Positions 15,003-24,144 of a stretch of DNA of 64,000 nucleotides are shown here, one piece after another. The DNA comes from Pseudomonas parakoreensis (lineage in GTDB: Bacteria; Pseudomonadota; Gammaproteobacteria; Pseudomonadales; Pseudomonadaceae). Location: the NCBI RefSeq assembly GCF_021602155.1, contig NZ_BQHY01000009.1, forward strand, positions 62,001 through 126,000. The letters are read 5' to 3'. The stretch's first letter is position 1. Every line of letters starts with the position of its first letter. The notes under the pieces are model-generated. The model saw nothing but the letters and a program-made list of their open reading frames with translations. It was not told where the DNA came from and did no database searches. The position numbers and the translations under genes are program-made.

Positions 15003-16951
15003 CAGTGGGCCTCCGCAGGTTCACGTTTGGCCGGCGTGGCAGGCTTGTCTGGCGCGGCATCTTCAAGCAGCGCGTCGGCCACCAGTTCGGCGATGTCCTT
15101 GATCAGCGGACGCGGTTCGACCACGCCTTCGAGCATCGCCGTGCATTGTGGACAACCCACCGCCACCAGCTCGGCGCCGGTCTCGCGGATGTCTTCCATG
15201 CGCATGTCGGGAATCCGCTGCTTGCCCGGAATGTCAGTGATCGGCGCACCGCCACCACCGCCGCAGCAGCGCGAGCGGAAGCCGGAACGCTGCATCTCTT
15301 TGACCTCGATGCCGAGGGCGCGCAGCACTTCACGCGGCGCCTCGTACTCGCCGTTGTAACGACCGAGGTAGCACGGGTCGTGATAGGTCACGCTGTTGCC
15401 TTTGTGCTGACCGAGGTTCAGCGCACCGGCCTGAATGATTTCCGCCATGTAGGTGCTGTGGTGCTGCACCAGGTAGTTGCCGTCGAACGCGCCGTACTCG
15501 TTTTTCAGCACATGGAAACTGTGCGGATCGCAGGTGACGATGCGGTTGAAGCGGTATTTGGCCAGGGTCTGGATATTGCGTTTGGCGAGCAACTGGAACG
15601 TCGCTTCGTCACCGAGACGCCGGGCCACGTCGCCGCTGTCGCGTTCTTCGAGGCCGAGTACGGCGAAGTCGATTTTCGCGGCCTTCAGCACTTTGACGAA
15701 CGCACGCAAGGTGCGCTGGTTGCGCATGTCGAAGGCGCCGTCGCCGACCCAGAACAGCACGTCAGTGGACTTCTTCTCGCTCAGCAGATTGAGGTTCAGG
15801 TCCGCCGCCCAGTTCATCCGCCCACCCGGGGCAAAACCGCCGGGGTTGTCGGTGGCGATCAGGTTTTCCAGGACTTCGGCGCCCTTGTTCGGGGTCGCGC
15901 CTTTTTCCAGCGTCAGGTGGCGGCGCATGTCGACGATCGCGTCGACGTGCTCGATCATCATCGGGCATTCTTCGACGCAGGCCCGGCAGGTGGTGCACGA
16001 CCACAGGGTTTCGGCATCGACCAGACCGTTGACGATCGGTTGATGCGGATTACCGCTGTGCTCACCAATTGGCTTGCCCGGATACGGACTGCCAGCAAAC
16101 TTCGCGTCAGTGCCGCCAGCCAGGCCGACGACCATGTCCTGAATCAGCTTTTTCGGGTTCAGCGGCTGGCCGGCAGCGAACGCCGGGCAAGCTGCTTCGC
16201 ACTTGCCGCACTGCACGCAGGCGTCAAAACCGAGCAACTGGTTCCAGGTGAAATCCTTGGGTTTTTCCACACCCAGCGGCGCCGATGGATCGTTGAGGTC
16301 CAGCGGTTTCAAACCGGTGGAACGACCGCCGCCAAAGCGCTCGGCGCGACGGTGCCAGGCCAGGTGCAGGGCACCAGCGAAGGCGTGCTTCATCGGCCCG
16401 CCCCAGGTCATGCCGAAGAACAGTTCCGACACGCCCCACAAAACGCCGAGCCCGAGAATCGCTGCCAGCAGCCAGCCGCCGAAGTTCTCTGGAAGGATCC
16501 CGGCCACCGGCAAGGTCACCAGAAAGAACGACGCCGAGAACGCCAGCAGGCTTTTCGGCAGACGCATCCACGGGCCTTTCGACAGCCGTGCCGGCGGGTT
16601 GAGCCGACGCCGATAAACGAAGATTGCCCCGACGAACATCAACGCCGTCATCAACAGCAGCGCGTAGCCGAGGATGCGGTTATGCAGGCCGAAACCGTGC
16701 ACCAGAATCGCCAGCACAATCGACGCCACCGCACCACCGGCCGTGGCCACGTGGGTGTTGGCGATGTATTTGTCCCGCGCCACCACGTGGTGCAGGTCGA
16801 CCATGTAGCGCTTGGGCATGGCGAACAGGCCGCCGATCAGATCGACCTTCGAGGCCCGGCCCCGACGCCACATGGCCACCCGCCGCAACGCGCCCAGCAC
16901 CGCAAGGGCCAGGGCTGCGAACAACAGGATTGGAAGAAGGGTGTTCAACAT
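15002..16951 (-). CDS. dgcB: Dimethylglycine catabolism iron-sulfur protein DgcB
   Basis: The 649-residue DgcB is needed with DgcA to convert dimethylglycine to sarcosine. The N-terminus has several transmembrane segments (roughly residues 1-20, 60-85, 90-110, 130-155, 160-180). Then come two ferredoxin 4Fe-4S clusters, CVQCGKCEAACP near 240 and CTTCRACVEECP near 325, and a C-terminal CCG-type domain with CCGGGGGAP near 570 and GCPQC near 610. This is the layout of membrane-bound heterodisulfide-reductase-like electron carriers. ATG 16951 has GGGAGC upstream; the longer frame runs through a REPIN. The gene is coupled to etfA by a TGATG overlap. Confidence 0.93.
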   Translation of the reverse strand: MLNTLLPILLFAALALAVLGALRRVAMWRRGRASKVDLIGGLFAMPKRYMVDLHHVVARDKYIANTHVATAGGAVASIVLAILVHGFGLHNRILGYALLLMTALMFVGAIFVYRRRLNPPARLSKGPWMRLPKSLLAFSASFFLVTLPVAGILPENFGGWLLAAILGLGVLWGVSELFFGMTWGGPMKHAFAGALHLAWHRRAERFGGGRSTGLKPLDLNDPSAPLGVEKPKDFTWNQLLGFDACVQCGKCEAACPAFAAGQPLNPKKLIQDMVVGLAGGTDAKFAGSPYPGKPIGEHSGNPHQPIVNGLVDAETLWSCTTCRACVEECPMMIEHVDAIVDMRRHLTLEKGATPNKGAEVLENLIATDNPGGFAPGGRMNWAADLNLNLLSEKKSTDVLFWVGDGAFDMRNQRTLRAFVKVLKAAKIDFAVLGLEERDSGDVARRLGDEATFQLLAKRNIQTLAKYRFNRIVTCDPHSFHVLKNEYGAFDGNYLVQHHSTYMAEIIQAGALNLGQHKGNSVTYHDPCYLGRYNGEYEAPREVLRALGIEVKEMQRSGFRSRCCGGGGGAPITDIPGKQRIPDMRMEDIRETGAELVAVGCPQCTAMLEGVVEPRPLIKDIAELVADALLEDAAPDKPATPAKREPAEAH

Positions 16952-16995
16952 GGTGAAGCTCCCACCAGTACAGCCTGGAGAAACACGGTCTTTGC

Positions 16996-17080
16996 GTAGG
17001 AGCTGCCGCAGGCTGCGATCTTTTGATCTTGCTTTGAACAACAAAAGTCAAAAGATCGCAGCCTTCGGCAGCTCCTACAG
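16996..17080. repeat. REPIN, class A, between dgcA and dgcB
   Basis: Inverted repeat with arms GTAGGAGCTGCCGCAGGC and GCCTTCGGCAGCTCCTACAG in the 145-bp gap between two genes of one operon. Confidence 0.9.
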
Positions 17081-17096
17081 GGTTGTGTGCAAGCCG

Positions 17097-19157
17097 TCAG
17101 AAGTCTTTGCAGAGGCGCAGGGCGTCATAGATCGCAGCATGGGTATTACGCTGCGCCACGCAGTCGCCGATGCGGAACAGCAAGTAGCCGTCACCGGTGC
17201 TGCTCAGCGAAGGTTGTGGCTGGATCGCGAACAACGCTTCGACGTCGATCTGGCCCTTGTTGCGCGAACCCTCTTTGAGCGCGTAGTAGATTTCCTCATC
17301 CGGACGCACGCCGTTCTCCACCACCACCTGATCGACCACCCGCTCCTCTTTGGCGCCGGTGTACTCGTTCTCCAGCACCGCCACCAGCTTGTCGCCTTCG
17401 CGGTAGACCTTCTCCAGCATCATGTCGCCGGTCATGATCACTTCTTTCGGGTACATGCTGCGGTAGTAGGTCGGGAACGACGTACCGCCGATGGCCACGC
17501 CCGGTTTGATGTCGTCGGTAACGATCTCGACCTGGCTGCCCTTGTCGGCGAGGAAGTCGGCGACCGACATCCCGGTGAACTCGCAAATGGTGTCGTAGAC
17601 CAGCACGTTCTTGCCCGGCGCGACCTTGCCGTCGAGCACGTCCCAGCTGCTGACCACCAAGCCTTCGGCGGCACCCCAGTGTTCGTTCTGCTCAAGGTAT
17701 GGATGACCACCGACGGCCAGCACCACGATGTCCGGACGCAGATCCATGAGGGTGTCGGCATCTGCGGCAGTGCCCAGACGCAGGTCGACTTTCAGGCGCG
17801 CCAGCTCCAGCTGGAACCAGCGGGTGATGCCGGCGATCTGGTCACGCTGCGGCGCTTTCGACGCCGTGGTGATCTGCCCGCCGATGAATTCTTTCTTCTC
17901 GAACAGGGTCACGTCGTGGCCACGTTCGGCCGCCACACGCGCAGCTTCCATCCCGGCAGGGCCGGCACCGACGATCACCACCTTGCGTTTCGGCCCGGTG
18001 GACTTCTCGATGATGTGCGGCACGCCCATGTATTCACGGGACGTCGCGGCGTTCTGGATGCACAGCACGTCCAGACCTTGGTACTGACGGTCGATGCAGT
18101 AGTTGGCGCCGACACACTGTTTGATCTGGTCGACCTGGCCCATCTTGATCTTGGCGATCAGGTGCGGGTCGGCGATGTGCGCGCGGGTCATGCCGACCAT
18201 GTCGACGTAACCGCCTTCAAGGATGCGCGTGGCCTGGTTCGGGTCCTTGATGTTCTGCGCGTGCAGCACCGGCACCTTGACCACTTCCTTGATTCCGGCC
18301 GCCAGGTGCAGGAACGGCTCCGGCGGATAGCTCATGTTCGGAATCACGTTGGCCAGGGTGTTGTGGGTGTCGCAACCCGAGCCGACGACGCCGATGAAAT
18401 CGAGCATGCCGGTATCGTCGTAATACTTGGCGATCTGCTTCATGTCTTCGTGGGACAGACCGTCCGGGTGGAACTCGTCGCCGCAGATACGCATGCCGAC
18501 GCAGAAATCGTCACCGACCTCGGCGCGCACTGCCTTCAACACTTCCAGACCGAACTTCATCCGGCCTTCGAAGCTGCCACCCCATTCATCGGTACGCTTG
18601 TTGACGCGCGGGCTCCAGAACTGGTCGATCATGTGCTGGTGCACGGCCGACAGTTCGACACCATCCAGGCCACCAGCCTTGGCACGGCGCGCGGCTTGCG
18701 CGTAGTTGCCGATCACCCGCCAGATTTCTTCCGGCTCGATGGTCTTGCAGGTGGCGCGGTGCACCGGTTCACGGATGCCCGACGGTGACATCAAGGTCGG
18801 CCAGTGGAAGCCGTCCCAACGTGAGCGTCGGCCCATGTGGGTAATCTGGATCATGATCTTGGCGCCGTGCTTGTGCATGGCGTCGGCCAGATTCTGGAAG
18901 TGCGGAATGATCCGGTCGGTGGACAGGTTCACCGAACTCCACCATTGCTGCGGGCTGTCGATGGCGACCACCGACGAACCGCCGCAGATCGCCAGGCCAA
19001 TGCCGCCCTTGGCTTTCTCTTCGTAATATTTGACGTAGCGCTCGGTGGTCATGCCGCCGTCAGTCGCGTAGACCTCGGCGTGCGCGGTGCTGAGCACGCG
19101 GTTGCGGATGGTCAGTTTGCCGATCTGGATCGGCTGGAACATTGCTTCGAAAGCCAT
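17097..19157 (-). CDS. dgcA: Dimethylglycine catabolism flavoprotein DgcA
   Basis: DgcA (686 residues) has the build of the 2,4-dienoyl-CoA reductase/trimethylamine dehydrogenase family. There is an N-terminal FMN TIM barrel (residues 1-360, with GFDGVELS-like GGLDGVELSAVHQHMIDQFWSPRVNKRTD in pieces near 165-190), a cysteine cluster region near 335-360 (CVGANYCIDRQYQGLDVLCIQN), and a C-terminal Rossmann FAD/NAD domain beginning VVIVGAGPAGMEAARVAAERG near 390. It catalyses oxidative demethylation of dimethylglycine together with DgcB. It follows the DUF5943 gene by 15 bp. Activation by GbdR is known in P. aeruginosa; no 21-bp direct repeat is evident just upstream of the operon. Confidence 0.94.
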   Translation of the reverse strand: MAFEAMFQPIQIGKLTIRNRVLSTAHAEVYATDGGMTTERYVKYYEEKAKGGIGLAICGGSSVVAIDSPQQWWSSVNLSTDRIIPHFQNLADAMHKHGAKIMIQITHMGRRSRWDGFHWPTLMSPSGIREPVHRATCKTIEPEEIWRVIGNYAQAARRAKAGGLDGVELSAVHQHMIDQFWSPRVNKRTDEWGGSFEGRMKFGLEVLKAVRAEVGDDFCVGMRICGDEFHPDGLSHEDMKQIAKYYDDTGMLDFIGVVGSGCDTHNTLANVIPNMSYPPEPFLHLAAGIKEVVKVPVLHAQNIKDPNQATRILEGGYVDMVGMTRAHIADPHLIAKIKMGQVDQIKQCVGANYCIDRQYQGLDVLCIQNAATSREYMGVPHIIEKSTGPKRKVVIVGAGPAGMEAARVAAERGHDVTLFEKKEFIGGQITTASKAPQRDQIAGITRWFQLELARLKVDLRLGTAADADTLMDLRPDIVVLAVGGHPYLEQNEHWGAAEGLVVSSWDVLDGKVAPGKNVLVYDTICEFTGMSVADFLADKGSQVEIVTDDIKPGVAIGGTSFPTYYRSMYPKEVIMTGDMMLEKVYREGDKLVAVLENEYTGAKEERVVDQVVVENGVRPDEEIYYALKEGSRNKGQIDVEALFAIQPQPSLSSTGDGYLLFRIGDCVAQRNTHAAIYDALRLCKDF

Positions 19158-19172
19158 GGCGGGTTCCTCGAC

Positions 19173-19703
19173 TTACAACGGCTTGACGGTGAACAGGCCG
19201 TCGTCATGGCCTTCTTCGGAGCCACCGTAGACTTGCTCGGCAACCGTACGAATCTTGCTGCCGCGAGCGGCGAGAATCTGATCCATGGCGCCGGCAAACC
19301 AGCCGGTGAACATGTAGTCGACCTTGCGCCCGACCTTGCCGTACACGTAGACGAACGCCGAGTGTTCGAGCTTGACGCTGGCGGTGCCTTTGTCGAGGTC
19401 GATGTCCTGAATCTTGAACAGGCCCCAGCCGCGTTGCGACAGGCGCTTCATGTAGTGCTCGAACACCGCGACGCCTTCCAGGCCGTGGCATTCCGCTTCT
19501 TTTTCGCACCAGTGCCAGGCGGACTTGTAGCCGGCCTTGTAGAGGATTTCGGCATAGGCGTCGGCGCCCAGCACTTCCTCGATGCCCATGTGGTTATTGA
19601 CGAAAAAGTGGCGTGGCACGTAGAGCATCGGCAGGGCGTCGGAGGTCCAGACACCGGTTTCGCTGTCAACTTCGATTGGCAATTGCGGGGCGATCTTGGC
19701 CAT
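19173..19703 (-). CDS. DUF5943-type protein of the dimethylglycine operon
   Basis: A 176-residue protein without signal peptide or membrane segment. It resembles P. aeruginosa PA5397, which lies at the same place. I see no catalytic motif; the fold may be related to V4R/heme-NO-binding-like small-ligand domains, judged from patterns such as YAEILYKAGYKSAWHWCEKEA and YVYGKVGRKVDYMFTGWFAG (in pieces), but this is weak. Two cysteines (near 66 and 72) and several aromatic residues stand out. It is 15 bp upstream of dgcA and 78 bp downstream of the dipeptidase, so it should be co-expressed with dimethylglycine catabolism. Function unknown. Confidence 0.8.
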   Translation of the reverse strand: MAKIAPQLPIEVDSETGVWTSDALPMLYVPRHFFVNNHMGIEEVLGADAYAEILYKAGYKSAWHWCEKEAECHGLEGVAVFEHYMKRLSQRGWGLFKIQDIDLDKGTASVKLEHSAFVYVYGKVGRKVDYMFTGWFAGAMDQILAARGSKIRTVAEQVYGGSEEGHDDGLFTVKPL

Positions 19704-19781
19704 GGAAACTTAACTCCAGAAAATTCGGTTTGTTGCCCCCGGCACGGACGGCCGGGGGAAAGGATTCAGAAGTGCGGCGGC

Positions 19782-20759
19782 TTATTCGCCCCAAACGTCC
19801 TTCAAGACGTTCACCCAGTTTTCGCCCATGATCTTGCGTACGACACGCTCGGAGTGGCCGCGCTTGAGCAGGGTTTCGGTCAGGTTCGGGAACTCGCCGA
19901 CGGTGCGGATGCCCAGCGGGTTGATGATCTTGCCGAAGCTGGTCAGACGACGGGCGTAGCCCTTGTCATGGGTCAGGTATTCGAAGAAGTCCTGGCCGTG
20001 CCCCTGGGTGAAGTCGGTGCCGATGCCGATGGCGTCTTCGCCGACGATGTTCATGGTGTATTCGATAGCTTCGGCGTAATCGTCGATGGTCGAATCGATG
20101 CCCTTGGCGAGGAACGGCGCGAACATGGTCACGCCGACAAAACCGCCGCGGTCAGCGATGAACTTCAGTTCGGCATCGGACTTGTTGCGCGGGTGCTCTT
20201 TGAGACCCGACGGCAGGCAGTGGGAATAGCAAACCGGCTTTTTCGATTCGAGGATGACTTCTTCTGAAGTCTTGGAACCGACGTGGGACAGGTCGCACAT
20301 GACGCCGACGCGGTTCATTTCGGCGACGATCTCACGACCGAAGCCCGACAGACCGCCGTCGCGCTCGTAGCAGCCGGTGCCGACCAGATTCTGCGTGTTG
20401 TAGCACATCTGCACGATACCGACGCCGAGTTGCTTGAACACCTCGACATAGCCAATCTGGTCTTCGAACGCGTGAGCATTCTGGAAGCCGAAGAGGATGC
20501 CGGTCTTGCCCTGCTCCTTGGCGCGACGAATGTCGGCGGTGGTGCGCACCGGCATTACCAGATCGCTGTTTTCGCGGATCAGCTTCTGGCTGGCGGCAAT
20601 ATTGTTCACGGTCGCCTGAAAGCCTTCCCACACCGACACGGTGCAGTTGGCCGCCGTCAGACCGCCCTTGCGCATGTCTTCGAACAGCTCGCGGTTCCAT
20701 TTGGCAATGATCAGACCGTCGATAACGATGCTGTCGGCGTGTAATTCGGCTGGGCTCAT
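19782..20759 (-). CDS. Renal-dipeptidase-like metallopeptidase (M19)
   Basis: This 325-residue protein belongs to the M19 membrane dipeptidase family. Zinc-site sequence is visible as HADSIVIDG near residue 6 (an H-x-D-like motif in which the family D-x-H-x-D block is altered), CDLSHVG near 155 and CYSHCLP near 180. The usual first motif (D-x-H-x-D) reads VIDGLIIAKW here, so the metal site differs from the classical enzyme and the substrate may not be a dipeptide. I chose ATG 20759, preceded by AAGGGGA; the longer frame has no ribosome site. It heads the dgc operon as PA5396 does in P. aeruginosa. A role in handling a betaine derivative is inference. Confidence 0.85.
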   Translation of the reverse strand: MSPAELHADSIVIDGLIIAKWNRELFEDMRKGGLTAANCTVSVWEGFQATVNNIAASQKLIRENSDLVMPVRTTADIRRAKEQGKTGILFGFQNAHAFEDQIGYVEVFKQLGVGIVQMCYNTQNLVGTGCYERDGGLSGFGREIVAEMNRVGVMCDLSHVGSKTSEEVILESKKPVCYSHCLPSGLKEHPRNKSDAELKFIADRGGFVGVTMFAPFLAKGIDSTIDDYAEAIEYTMNIVGEDAIGIGTDFTQGHGQDFFEYLTHDKGYARRLTSFGKIINPLGIRTVGEFPNLTETLLKRGHSERVVRKIMGENWVNVLKDVWGE

Positions 20760-20993
20760 CAGGCGTCCCCTTATTGGCGATTCATGCGCCGAATCGTCTG
20801 CCGGCGCTTTGGGGCCAGCATATGCCTCGGTGCCGGGGCGACCGGGTGCAAAAACGACAGGGGAATTGCCGAAAGCGTCAATCCGCGACAAAGGGTCGCC
20901 AGGCGCTGCGATCAGCTACCTGTTCAAGCCCGCCAGCTTGAGCCAGAATCTGGCGCATCTTGGATACACCACTGGATTAGAGCGGCGACAACC
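20760..20993. promoter_or_regulatory. Divergent control region of the dgc operon and LprI-like gene
   Basis: This gap must hold the promoter of the dipeptidase-dgc-etf operon. It contains a perfect inverted repeat GCGAC-AAAGG-GTCGC at 20885-20899. The same GCGAC-N5-GTCGC arrangement occurs between betT and betI (38936-38950). No regulator can be assigned from sequence alone. Confidence 0.45.
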
Positions 20994-21395
20994 ATGAAAT
21001 CGATCTTCCTGGCTTTGGCACTGATGGCGACCGGCGTACACGCCGCCGAAGAGACCGACAACAACCCGTGCGACGCGGTGGAAAACGACGTCCAGACCCT
21101 GGAATGCTCGACCTACAGCCGCAGCACCGCCGAAGACCTGCTCAAGGACAACTACGCCAGCCTCAACGAGCGCATGCAGGCCACCTACGGCAAAAACGCC
21201 GCGCAACTGGCCGACATCACCGCCAAACTGAAAACCGCCCAGCAACAATGGCTGAAAACCCGCGACGCCGATTGCGCCGTGGAAGCCTTCCCCGCCACCG
21301 AAGGCAGCAAGGCTTTCAAGATTGCGCAGAATGACTGTGTGGCGCGGATGAGTGACGAACGGTCGGAGTTTTTGGAGTCGATTGGGCAGGAGTGA
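20994..21395 (+). CDS. LprI-like / DUF1311 secreted protein
   Basis: A 133-residue protein with a signal peptide (MKSIFLALALMATGVHA, cleavage near residue 17) and four cysteines (near 25, 36, 84 and 103). The motif QQQWLKTRDADC and a later DCVARMSDERSEFL match the lysozyme-inhibitor LprI-type (DUF1311) family of periplasmic proteins. It probably acts in the periplasm; lysozyme inhibition is known only for some relatives. The long frame upstream of ATG 20994 was rejected because the signal peptide fixes the start. It is divergent from the dgc operon and not obviously linked to it. Confidence 0.8.
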   Translation: MKSIFLALALMATGVHAAEETDNNPCDAVENDVQTLECSTYSRSTAEDLLKDNYASLNERMQATYGKNAAQLADITAKLKTAQQQWLKTRDADCAVEAFPATEGSKAFKIAQNDCVARMSDERSEFLESIGQE

Positions 21396-21440
21396 AGGAA
21401 CACTCCCGCCTCGTCAGGCCAGAGCGCTCGTACAACAACG

Positions 21441-22406
21441 TCAGTGCGCCATGAACGGTGATCTGAACGGACTTTTTTCCAGCGGCTTGCTCGGCGCATA
21501 TTCATAGCCGAGCTCGGCAATACTCATGACGTCCCTCACCCGCCGCGTCCAGGGCTTGAGCGTATCGTCATAGTTGTGACCCGACGGCCCGCCGGACAGC
21601 GGTGTGTAATGTGGAGTCCAGTCAGGATTGTCGACTTGCATCTGTGCCTGCCAATCCGCCCAGACCTTGTCGATAAAGCAGTGGTGCAGAAAAAACACCG
21701 GATCTTCCGGAGACGTCATCGCAAGCATGTTTCCGCCAATCCACAAATGCACCCGGTTATGCAATTGCGACCCCGGAGTGGTGACCTGCGGATCGCCTCT
21801 CTGGGTGACCCAGCCCTCCAGTCGATTGCGAAAGCCCCGGGTGTAGGGTCCGGCATCATACGGTGGCGTGTCGTATAGCCACTCGCGCATTGCCATTGCC
21901 AGGTCAGCCGGGGTTGGCAGCGAAGTCACCCGTTGTCCGAACTGACGCTTGAGGCCTGGCTCCGTCTCACCGTTTTCCGGGTAGGCTGGCACAGGCCACT
22001 TGCCATTCTGATAGGCAAACGGGCCGGTTTTTACCCGGTCGTGATCATTCTTGTCGCCATCGCCGCCCATCCACTGACTCGACCAGATCGGCGAATTCAG
22101 GGGGTCGGCCGCATCCTCGGTCCAATCCCAATATGGCAGGGTCACGCTTTCGTCCAAAGATTGCAGATCAAGCTCAAGTTGCATCAGCATTTCCCGGTGC
22201 CAGGGCAGAAATGCCGGCCCCAAATGTGCCCCGTTACGGTATTCCGGATCATGCGGTTCGTCTGGGTGAACCGTTGGGATCATCACACCATGATGCCAAT
22301 GAACGTATTTGTCGTAATGCCCCCTGCGCTTGAGCTCCAGCAGACAGTTGATGAAGTTGTCGCGCTCGGTGGTGGTTAATGCACGAATGTTTTTCCTGAT
22401 GTTCAT
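21441..22406 (-). CDS. Tyrosinase (type 3 copper monooxygenase)
   Basis: A 321-residue tyrosinase-family protein. CuA ligands lie in VHWHHG near residue 36 and in LGPAFLPWHREML near 63; CuB ligands are SQLHNRVHLW near 212 and the DPVFFLHHCFIDKVW block near 238. All six histidines seem present. No signal peptide is visible; bacterial tyrosinases of this type may need a caddie or TAT partner, and none is next to it. The enzyme would hydroxylate phenols and oxidise catechols to quinones. AAGGAGT lies 6 bases before ATG 22406, a strong site. It stands alone between unrelated genes and may be an accessory gain. Confidence 0.88.
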   Translation of the reverse strand: MNIRKNIRALTTTERDNFINCLLELKRRGHYDKYVHWHHGVMIPTVHPDEPHDPEYRNGAHLGPAFLPWHREMLMQLELDLQSLDESVTLPYWDWTEDAADPLNSPIWSSQWMGGDGDKNDHDRVKTGPFAYQNGKWPVPAYPENGETEPGLKRQFGQRVTSLPTPADLAMAMREWLYDTPPYDAGPYTRGFRNRLEGWVTQRGDPQVTTPGSQLHNRVHLWIGGNMLAMTSPEDPVFFLHHCFIDKVWADWQAQMQVDNPDWTPHYTPLSGGPSGHNYDDTLKPWTRRVRDVMSIAELGYEYAPSKPLEKSPFRSPFMAH

Positions 22407-22639
22407 TAGTCACTCCTTGTCTGTTGGATGCGGGTGTTCAGCCATGATCCGGGATGATTCCCGCCCCTATCTAGGAGGTGTTTCGCGGCAAGGTCTACTG
22501 TCAGAACTGTCAGGTAGGCCGATGTTTCCGACAAGCGGCCGATCTGTCAGAACAGTAAAAGCCGACTCTTGCTGCATTGGCAGATTGCAAAAAAAACGAC
22601 CGGACCTATAGGCTGCCCTCTTCATTCAAAGGAATTCCC

Positions 22640-23056
22640 ATGAACATCTGCGGCATCGAAATCAAAGGCAGCGAAGCGATCATCGCCGTGGCCTCCCTTG
22701 ACGGTTCGGCCTTGAGCCACGTTGCACTGAGCACCAAGAAAATCGCCCTCGACGATGATGACGAGGCGGCCAACGTCAAACGCTTCGCGGCGCAGGTGGC
22801 GTCGTTTGTACGCGAGCATTCGATTGACCGGATTGCGATCAAGAAGCGCAGCAAGAAGGGTGAGTTTGCCGGTGGGCCGACCACGTTCAAGATCGAGGGG
22901 GTGTTTCAGTTGCTGGAGGGGTGTGAGGTGACGCTTTTATCGCCGCAGACGATCAATGCGCAGGCCAAGAAGCACAATTTCGAGCTGCCGGGGACGCTGA
23001 ACAAGTATCAGCATGAGGCTTACAAGGCGGCGTGTTCGGCGTTGGTGAAGAAGTAA
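22640..23056 (+). CDS. DUF3010 family protein
   Basis: A 138-residue cytoplasmic protein beginning MNICGIEIKGSEAIIAV, a beta-strand pair with the D/E-x-K pattern of RNase-H-like folds. Later parts include RIAIKKRSKKGEFAGGPTTFKIEG and HNFELPGTLNKYQHEAYKAA (in pieces). It matches the conserved DUF3010 family found in many gamma-proteobacteria. No catalytic site is established. ATG 22640 has AAAGGA 6 bases upstream; the longer frame begins in the upstream spacer. It is followed by a class C REPIN. Function unknown. Confidence 0.8.
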   Translation: MNICGIEIKGSEAIIAVASLDGSALSHVALSTKKIALDDDDEAANVKRFAAQVASFVREHSIDRIAIKKRSKKGEFAGGPTTFKIEGVFQLLEGCEVTLLSPQTINAQAKKHNFELPGTLNKYQHEAYKAACSALVKK

Positions 23057-23082
23057 CGCGATTCCCGACATCACATTGAAAC

Positions 23083-23174
23083 CTGTGGGAGCGGGCTTGC
23101 CCGCGATGGCGGTGTGTCAGGCAATAACAATGTTGAATGTGCTGGACTCATCGCGGGCAAGCCCGCTCCCACAG
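23083..23174. repeat. REPIN, class C (GGGAGCGGGCTTGCCCGCGA)
   Basis: Two inverted class C elements between the convergent DUF3010 and cdhR genes. The class differs from class B by a compensated change (CTGGC/GCCAG to CGGGC/GCCCG). Confidence 0.9.
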
Positions 23175-23199
23175 GGTTCTATGACGTTGCTAAAACCCT

Positions 23200-24144
23200 T
23201 CAGGCCTGAGCGGTACGCCGGTCTTCGCGGGGGCAACGGGCGAAGCGTGCGCGGTAGCTGCGGGTGAAATACGACGGCGATTCAAACCCGCAGGCGATGC
23301 TGACCTCCAGCACGCTCATATCGGTCTGGCGCAACAGCTGCCGGGCCTTTTCCAACCTCAAGCGCAGATAGAAATTGCTCGGCGTGTCATTCAGATGCAG
23401 CCGAAACAAGCGCTCCAGCTGCCGCCGCGTGACCTTGATCGATTCCGCCAGTTGCAGCGTGGTCAGCGGTGGTTCGCTGTGCTGCTCCATCTCGCCAATC
23501 ACCTGCACCAGCTTCTTGTTGCTGATGCCGTAGCGCGTGGCGACTTCCATGCGCTGGTGGTCCTTGCGCGGACGAATCCGTCCCAGCACGAACTGCTCGC
23601 TGACCTGGATCGCCAGTTGCGGGCCGTGGGCCTGGGCGATCAGATCAAGCATCAGATCGATAGACGCCGTGCCGCCCGCCGAGGTGATGCGCCGCCGGTC
23701 AATCTCGAACAGCTCCTGGGTCACGCTGAGCTGTGGATAAGATTCCTTGAACGCATCGATGGCCTCCCAGTGCAGGGTCAAGCGATGGCCGTCGAGCAAG
23801 CCGGCTTCGGCGAGGACGAAACTGCCGGTATCGATGGCGCCCAGGGTCACGCCTTCGTTGTCCAGCCGGCGCAGCCAGTGCTCAAGGGTTGGCGTGGCGA
23901 ACTTCAGCGGTTCGAATCCGGCCACCACCAACAGCGTCGCACCTTTCTTCAGCGGCTCCAGCGCCGCGTCGGCGTTGACCGACATGCCATTGCTCGCCAG
24001 CACCGCCCCGCCATCGGCGCTGAGCACGTGCCAGCGGTACAACTCGCCGCGAAAGCGGTTGGCCACCCGTAGCGGTTCGATCGCCGAGATGAAACCGATG
24101 GCGGAAAAACCCGGCATCAGCAGAAAGTAGAAATCCTGGGACAT
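23200..24144 (-). CDS. cdhR: Carnitine catabolism activator CdhR (GlxA/AraC family)
   Basis: A 314-residue transcription activator. The N-terminal 180 residues form a DJ-1/PfpI-like sensing domain (FLLMPGFSAIGF near 6, GAIDTGSFVLAEAGLLDG near 102). The C-terminal 100 residues form two AraC helix-turn-helix motifs (TTLQLAESIKVTRRQLERLF near 218, and MSVLEVSIACGFESPSYFTR near 265, in pieces). In P. aeruginosa the homologue PA5389 activates caiX-cdhCAB in response to carnitine. It is divergent from caiX, with 192 bp between, and paired 21-bp repeats lie there. A perfect TTATCCACA occurs inside the gene at 23732 on the minus strand. The 314-residue length is typical of the family. Confidence 0.92.
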   Translation of the reverse strand: MSQDFYFLLMPGFSAIGFISAIEPLRVANRFRGELYRWHVLSADGGAVLASNGMSVNADAALEPLKKGATLLVVAGFEPLKFATPTLEHWLRRLDNEGVTLGAIDTGSFVLAEAGLLDGHRLTLHWEAIDAFKESYPQLSVTQELFEIDRRRITSAGGTASIDLMLDLIAQAHGPQLAIQVSEQFVLGRIRPRKDHQRMEVATRYGISNKKLVQVIGEMEQHSEPPLTTLQLAESIKVTRRQLERLFRLHLNDTPSNFYLRLRLEKARQLLRQTDMSVLEVSIACGFESPSYFTRSYRARFARCPREDRRTAQA

